Shown here: positions 60,278-64,000 of the stretch, in pieces | Layout: each line of letters begins with the position of its first letter | How positions within the stretch are numbered: the first letter of the stretch is position 1 | Position numbers and translations under genes: made by a program | Assembly (NCBI GenBank): GCA_964356355.1 | Contig: CAYHGX010000005.1 | Location: forward strand, 24,682 to 88,681 | DNA length: 64,000 bases | Direction of reading: 5' to 3' | Origin: CAYHGX01 sp964356355 | GTDB lineage: Bacteria; Patescibacteriota; Gracilibacteria; UBA1369; LOWO2-01-FULL-3 | The notes under the pieces: model-generated | Told to the model about the DNA's origin: nothing | The model's input: only the letters and a program-made list of their open reading frames with translations | Databases searched by the model: none

Positions 60278-61078
60278 ATGAATACATTTGAAAAATTGGC
60301 TGGCACAGCGCTGCTGGCTGCAAACTTAATGGCTTGTACGGATCCTAATCCCCTGGAGGGATTGGTAGAGGCAAGCGACTCCGGGCAGGCCGATTCAGGT
60401 AAAGTTGACTCAACTCCTGGGCCCGACGCTTTTGCAATGCACGATGCCACTCTGCACGACGCCATGGCAACTGATATGGCTTTAGCTGCGCATGATGCAC
60501 TGATGGATGCGGTTACTACTGCTAGTGATGGTTCAATAGTGGCCGATGCGAGTACAAGCCCGGACCTAACCGAATTGAGTGATGCTGCAAATGATGGTGC
60601 ACCAGCTCCGGATGGTTTCATAGCAGTAGATGCGGCTACACCCGATGCGGCAATAATGCCTCCAGAATGCCAGATCCCAGTAAATTGTGCGAGGAGGGAG
60701 TGTGCTGAGGAGGATGCAATCAGCTTTGAAATCCTGGCTGGGAATGGAACATCAACGGTCTTTGCTCATGCAGGTGAGCTGAATGCCTACGAGGTCGGTA
60801 CAAGTTGGGCCCTTAGTTGTGATCTATATAACCAAGGGTTTCATCTAGATGTGCTGCTTCGTGATCCAACCGCTAGTACTATACTACAGGTACGAAGCAA
60901 CATTGAGGGGTTAAGAACCGGCATTTGGGTACCAGCAGAGGGATTTCCCTTGGAGTTTACCGGTGCTGGACAGCAGCCACCGGGAGAGCCTACGGCCACC
61001 GTTGTAACTGGCCAAGTTAGCGAATTTGACCAAGCAGAGGTATATGCTCCCTACTATCCGGTGGTTCATGGGCATTAA
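60278..61078 (+). CDS. Lipoprotein with Asp/Ala-rich linker, Myxococcota-like style
   Basis: The protein has 266 residues. A signal with lipobox LMAC at Cys20 is followed by a 100-residue linker rich in Asp/Ala/Ser/Thr with DA repeats (AATPDAAIMPPEC near its end), as in many Myxococcota-like lipoproteins. A C-terminal beta-rich domain of about 130 residues has six Cys. The gene has intermediate base composition, higher in GC than the host. It precedes MITE copy 2 and the GC-rich island with another lipoprotein of the same style. Confidence 0.7.
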   Translation: MNTFEKLAGTALLAANLMACTDPNPLEGLVEASDSGQADSGKVDSTPGPDAFAMHDATLHDAMATDMALAAHDALMDAVTTASDGSIVADASTSPDLTELSDAANDGAPAPDGFIAVDAATPDAAIMPPECQIPVNCARRECAEEDAISFEILAGNGTSTVFAHAGELNAYEVGTSWALSCDLYNQGFHLDVLLRDPTASTILQVRSNIEGLRTGIWVPAEGFPLEFTGAGQQPPGEPTATVVTGQVSEFDQAEVYAPYYPVVHGH

Positions 61079-61095
61079 TACTTGGTGGTGAAATA

Positions 61096-61253
61096 CTAAA
61101 AAGGTCCAAGTTTTTCCAGCAATGGAATAATGGCTTATTTGAGCTTAATGTCTGAACTCCAACTTTGAAACACTGCCTTAATCGGCCACGGATGAGTTGG
61201 CTGGCGGTGTTGAGTTTTTATGTGAAATTCTGGAAAAACTGGGGCCTTTTTAG
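61096..61253. mobile_element. MITE copy 2 (uninterrupted)
   Basis: These 158 bases are bounded by CTAAAAAGGTCCAAGTTTTT and its near-perfect inverse (right end CCTTTTTAG). The interior matches copy 1 at 34351-34660 except that copy 1 has 152 extra bases. It has no coding capacity, and no target duplication is obvious around this copy. Confidence 0.75.
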
Positions 61254-61263
61254 TGAAACAACC

Positions 61264-61292
61264 TTGACAAAAGCGCTGTTTAGCAGTAGAGT
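61264..61292 (+). promoter_or_regulatory. Possible promoter before the hairpin region
   Basis: TTGACA and TAGAGT are separated by 17 bases. The -10 box is weak. It would transcribe the hairpins at 61454-61686. Confidence 0.35.
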
Positions 61293-61453
61293 TCGTCACT
61301 AATCGTATAATAGAATGCCCGCTTAACGATGACACAATATTGATTCGTGCTCCGTTATCCTCTTGGATACGCGGACGGGCTTCCCACGGTTAGATGATTT
61401 TTGACAACTCGCAAACATACAATGTGTTTAGAATGGTTTTATATGTTTTTTCA

Positions 61454-61531
61454 GCTAGGGCTGTCCGCCATGGAGACAATCTTTTAAAAGCGGGCACTTT
61501 TGAATTTGTCTCTGTGATGGACAGTCTTAGC
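61454..61531 (+). ncRNA. Candidate structured RNA: 26-pair hairpin
   Basis: The 5' arm begins GCTAGGGCTGTCC and continues GCCATGGAGACAA; the 3' arm reads TTGTCTCTGTGAT then GGACAGTCTTAGC. There are about 26 pairs with one C/A mismatch and a few wobbles, and a smaller AAAAG/CTTTT stem in the loop. It is the first of several hairpins in 61454-61686, within a region without genes (61079-61901). No reverse transcriptase is nearby, so a retron is not supported. Confidence 0.45.
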
Positions 61532-61540
61532 GACTAGCAA

Positions 61541-61624
61541 CAGATTTATGAGAGGGTTTTCACCCAAAGGAGATTTAAATCGCTGACCATTGTGGTCGCG
61601 ATCACTCCCCTCTCAAAAAATCTG
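61541..61624 (+). ncRNA. Candidate structured RNA: nested stems
   Basis: CAGATTT/AAATCTG and GAGAGGG/CCCTCTC (outer stems) enclose ATCGC-T-GACCA-TTG-TGGTCGCGAT, a 10-pair stem with one bulged T (61579-61602). Confidence 0.45.
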
Positions 61625-61642
61625 TGCAACGTGTTGTGCCTA

Positions 61643-61686
61643 CTGCGTTGACCTTTTGCTCCCATGGTGGGAGTAAGGCAATGCAG
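61643..61686 (+). ncRNA. Candidate structured RNA: 18-pair hairpin
   Basis: CTGCGTTG/CAATGCAG, CCTT/AAGG and CTCCCA-TGG-TGGGAG stack with small internal loops. It lies where the composition turns GC-rich. Confidence 0.45.
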
Positions 61687-61848
61687 GTGGTGCGGTACGA
61701 GGCTGCTGTAGCTAAACTTCGAGAGTGAAAGTCGGTGCAGGTTCCCATTCCGGGATCCGCTGCTGTGTGCTCCCCGCGTTCACGAGACGGGAGATACGGC
61801 AATTGCGGTGGGTAAGATGCCCTCCGCGCCTGCAACGACTACATAGTA

Positions 61849-61881
61849 ACCCTCGAGGCCAACTGCAGAGGGCTTGAGGGT
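61849..61881 (+). terminator. Terminator-like hairpin in the lipoprotein leader
   Basis: ACCCTCGAG (61849-61857) pairs with CTTGAGGGT (61873-61881), then TTT. It ends 21 bases before the start codon, so it may be an attenuator rather than a terminator. Confidence 0.4.
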
Positions 61882-61901
61882 TTTCCTGATGGAGAGTGAA
61901 G

Positions 61902-63096
61902 ATGAAGAACTTGAAATTGGATTGGCTGGCCTGCGGGCTGGCCATCGCCGGCCTGGTCGCCGCGTGCGACCGGGCGAAGGAAGAGACGGGCGGCCTGGGC
62001 GTGGCTGCAAGCTGCGACCCGGCCGAGGACTGCGGACAGGGCCTCAACGTCAAGACGACGTCGGCCTGCCCGAGCCCGTGTGGGATCGGACAGCACTGCG
62101 ACGGCGAGAGCCAGCAGTGCGTGCCGAATGCCCCGCTCGACGCTGGCACCCCCGACGCCGCCGTGCCCGATGCGGCCGTGCCCGACGCCTGCATTCCGCA
62201 GTGCGCCGGCAAGGAGTGCGGTGACGACACCTGTGGCGGTTCCTGCGGCACCTGCCCGGCCGCCGTGCCGGTCTGCGACGCCAATCAGACCTGCCAGCCC
62301 AACGTCGTTCCCTGCACCCCCGACTGCGCCGGCAAGGAGTGCGGTGACGACACCTGTGGCGGTTCCTGCGGCACCTGCCNNNNNNNNNNNNNNNNNNNNN
62401 NNNNNNNNNNNNNNNNNNNNNNNNNNNNNNNNNNNNNNNNNNNNNNNNNNNNNNNNNNNNNNNNNNNNNNNNNNNNNNNAGACCTGCCAGCCCAACGTCG
62501 TTCCCTGCACCCCCGACTGCGCCGGCAAGGAGTGTGGCGGCGACACCTGTGGTGGTTCCTGTGGCTCCTGCCCAGCCCTCGCGCCGGTCTGTGACGCAAA
62601 TCAGACCTGCCAGCCCAATCCTGTCATCAACCCCGAGATCTGTGACAACGGCCTCGATGATGATGAGGATGGGCTTGTCGACCGCCTGGACTCGGACTGC
62701 GCCCCCGCCGACGTCTGTCTGACCCTGATGGTGTGGCGCGCCGACGGCACGGCCAACGCCCTCGTGAACGGCAGCGATGTGAGCCAGGACACCTTCCTGG
62801 CCGATCTCCCCGGCAACGAGAACGACGTGGCCTACGTGTTCCAGTACGCCTGTCAGGACCTGCCCTTCGGTATGCGCGTCCACGGCGGCATCCCCGGGCG
62901 TACGCAGGTGACGGCGGTCACCTTTGACGCGGGCACCGGCGCCTACGTGCTCGCGCCGGCGGTGCTGCTGGACCTCTGGGTGGATCAGGGGATCGTCCCC
63001 TCCCACCAGCGTCCGCCCGTCCTCCCGGACGTCACGATCTCGGACTACCGCCCGGACCACCGGGTGGACGTCTACGTCCGACCGACCGGCCTGTAA
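61902..63096 (+). CDS. Cys-rich lipoprotein of Myxococcota-like style (cut by gap)
   Basis: The ATG at 61902 is preceded by GGAGAG. The signal and lipobox LVAAC are followed by a DA/PDA-rich linker (TPDAAVPDAAVPDA) and repeats of about 34 residues with C-x2-D-CAGKECGDDTCGGSCG and CDANQTCQPN. The 100-N gap falls in the repeats, and the frame differs after it. The C-terminal part has EICDNGLDDDEDGLVDRLDS (calcium-type motif) and a 130-residue domain with few Cys. The repeats probably form disulfide-linked modules outside the cell. The repeat number is uncertain because of the gap. Confidence 0.75.
62380..62479. other. Scaffold gap (100 N)
   Basis: There are exactly 100 N inside the Cys-rich repeats. 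Repeats on each side suggest that collapse or expansion of repeat copies is the cause. Confidence 1.
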
Positions 63097-63291
63097 CCGA
63101 CCGACTTGAGGCCGTCGGGGAAGCGTAGAAAGCGCTAAACCCCGCCGGCCCCTCTCGGGCCACCTTCTAAACGCAAACTCCTTCGGGCCGTTCGACGCGC
63201 GGGGCATTCTGCTCCCGCCGTCGACGCCCCCGTCTGGACCAACTGTTTGCGAGTTGTTTTTCCCTAAATCCTTAGCTACATGCTTAAAGGG

Positions 63292-63305
63292 CTTTTTTGA
63301 CGTGG
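63292..63305. repeat. 14-base direct repeat at the right side of island 2
   Basis: It is identical to 47329-47342 (CTTTTTTGACGTGG) and in the same orientation relative to the preceding island. Confidence 0.4.
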
Positions 63306-63319
63306 AAGCAAGTACTAAA

Positions 63320-63340
63320 TTCTTGCCACGTGGCAAGAAA
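63320..63340. repeat. Palindromic repeat, copy 2 (20-base perfect palindrome)
   Basis: TTCTTGCCACGTGGCAAGAA is a perfect palindrome of 20 bases (63320-63339). TTGCCACGTGGCAAGAAA (63323-63340) is identical to 37223-37240. Confidence 0.5.
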
Positions 63341-63487
63341 ATTCCGAAATGCATGGGCACTTCATTTCGCTGCGTGCCTGCTCCAAAAAAGTTGACTTTG
63401 CAAGAATTCATTCTGGATTACGTCTGCCCGGGCAGAGATTTTAGTCCAATTTCCATTTCAAATAAGCCATTTGAACTCCAAAAACTG

Positions 63488-63509
63488 ATCACTCCAAATC
63501 TAGAGTGAT
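63488..63509. promoter_or_regulatory. Perfect dyad upstream of the RhuM gene
   Basis: ATCACTC, 8-base loop, GAGTGAT, followed by an AT-rich stretch ending in a T-run. It may be a terminator for upstream transcripts or an operator for the gene starting at 63583. Confidence 0.4.
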
Positions 63510-63582
63510 ATTTTAAGATTTTTTAATGTTTGGAGCGTAGAGGTTAGTTGTGAAAAAAATTTCGTTTACTAACTCACTCACT

Positions 63583-64000
63583 ATGCATGAAGGTAAAATT
63601 CTTATTTATCGTTCTGATACCGGCCAAGCAGAATTAGAAGTCAATCTGAAGAAAGAAACTGTTTGGTTAGATACAAATCAAATAGCAAAACTGTTTCAGG
63701 TGAATCGTCCTGCCATTGTTAAACATATTCAGAACATCTATAAAACACTTGAATTGAAGCCAAATTCAACGTGTTCCATTTTGGAACAGGTTGATTCCGA
63801 TGGCAGGATAAGGAAAAAGCATTCATACAACCTCGACATGATCATCTCCGTCGGCTATCGCGTCAATTCAAAGCAAGCTACACAGTTTCGCATTTGGGCT
63901 ACTTCGGTACTTAAAAATCACCTACTCAATGGTTACACATTCAATCAAAAACGCTTACAGGAAAAAGGCCTAGCGGAATTTGAGGAGGCGGTGGGGCTGA
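63583..64000 (+). CDS. RhuM-family protein (3' end outside window)
   Basis: The 139 visible residues start MHEGKILIYRSDTGQAELEV and include VWLDTNQIAKLFQVNRPAIV (helix-turn-helix-like) and SYNLDMIISVGYRVNSKQAT, then FRIWATSVLKNHLLNGYTFN. These are the hallmarks of the RhuM ('virulence RhuM') family, found in genomic islands and often near toxin-antitoxin or restriction genes. The function is unproven. The N-terminal half probably binds DNA. The gene runs off the window. Confidence 0.88.
   Translation, partial: MHEGKILIYRSDTGQAELEVNLKKETVWLDTNQIAKLFQVNRPAIVKHIQNIYKTLELKPNSTCSILEQVDSDGRIRKKHSYNLDMIISVGYRVNSKQATQFRIWATSVLKNHLLNGYTFNQKRLQEKGLAEFEEAVGL

Larger units (their letters stand above)
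61650..63242. other. GC-rich island 2
   Basis: The composition shifts sharply to GC-rich, with GC-ending codons, and returns to host-like sequence after about 63242. The only gene is the Cys-rich lipoprotein, preceded by a leader with a further hairpin and terminator-like site. It contains a scaffold gap. Confidence 0.7.
63097..63582. other. Gene-poor stretch between island 2 and the RhuM gene
   Basis: It contains a GC hairpin GGCCC-CTCTC-GGGCC (63147-63161), the end of the GC-rich composition at about 63242, the direct repeat CTTTTTTGACGTGG (63292), the 20-base palindrome (63320), and the palindrome TCTGCCCGGGCAGA (63423-63436). A frame from 63254 to 63508 has no recognisable content. Confidence 0.6.

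Noticed and set aside
61454..61686. Retron (msr-msd) interpretation of the hairpins
   Set aside because: No reverse transcriptase gene lies in the neighbourhood and no msr branching-G layout is evident.
61690..61800. Cobalamin riboswitch or RNase P RNA in the lipoprotein leader
   Set aside because: Fragments such as GAAAGTC and CCCCGC are present, but the conserved order and pairings of either family are not.
63254..63508. Open frame of 84 residues starting MFFPKSLATC
   Set aside because: It begins inside the palindromic region, has no domain and no ribosome-binding site, and lies at the island border. It is probably random, though its stop lies at the dyad at 63488.
1..64000. CRISPR array
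   Set aside because: No regularly spaced direct repeats were seen. The PKD, SLH and Cys-rich repeats are within coding sequence.

Overview
The window reads as a scaffold of a Patescibacteria (CPR) genome, most likely a Peregrinibacteria-type organism. The reasons are compact gene packing, few clear Shine-Dalgarno sites, a secE-nusG-rplK-rplA block, several SLH-domain surface proteins, PKD-rich giant proteins, VirB2/T4SS-pilin-like membrane modules, two HNH 'cassette' genes and many orphan proteins. TGA is used as a normal stop, so this is not a UGA-glycine Gracilibacteria or Absconditabacteria genome. Two 100-N runs (40902-41001 and 62380-62479) are scaffold gaps of unknown true size; each cuts a single gene, and the reading frame changes across both.

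Layout. 1-790: end of cysE and a coiled-coil protein. 794-13288: eight tightly packed minus-strand genes behind one promoter, encoding two proteins that each carry three pilin-like helical hairpins, a 1678-residue protein with one such hairpin plus about a dozen PKD-like domains, a second membrane-anchored PKD protein, three small membrane proteins and an SLH/beta-helix protein. This is the best candidate here for an undescribed cell-envelope apparatus. 13373-16552: secE, nusG, an inserted secreted protein, rplK, an L1 operator and rplA. 16537-24666: tmk, dut, a YqhQ-like protein, an orphan HATPase, an HNH gene, folD, purF and purD. 24663-32436: coiled-coil, membrane and PH-like proteins, a fused TyrA-PheA, a YtxH-like protein, an SLH protein and maf. 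32443-35741: rpsT and a duplicated two-gene unit whose second copy is broken next to a MITE. 35878-43833: SLH protein, tRNA(CAU), AHSA1 protein, a zincin-like membrane protein, PAP2-LssY and ldh.

44340-47290 is an abruptly GC-rich island with three small membrane proteins and a CitMHS/NhaD-type transporter. Its genes have clear leaders with repeated structured sequences. A second GC-rich island (about 61650-63242) holds a Cys-rich lipoprotein of a style common in Myxococcota-like bacteria. Both are either recent transfers or assembly chimeras. Between them lie two orphan genes, hflX, a second HNH gene, a lipoprotein, an O-antigen-ligase-like protein, a HAD phosphatase and two large SLH/FlgD-Ig surface proteins, the second with strong expression signals. 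61079-61901 holds a second MITE copy and a series of strong RNA hairpins. The window ends in a RhuM-family gene.

Taken together, much of the coding capacity goes to the cell surface (S-layer-type anchoring, PKD and Ig-like stalks, pilin-like membrane modules, lipoproteins). The core genes cover translation, nucleotide salvage and purine steps, one-carbon metabolism, aromatic amino acids and lactate fermentation.
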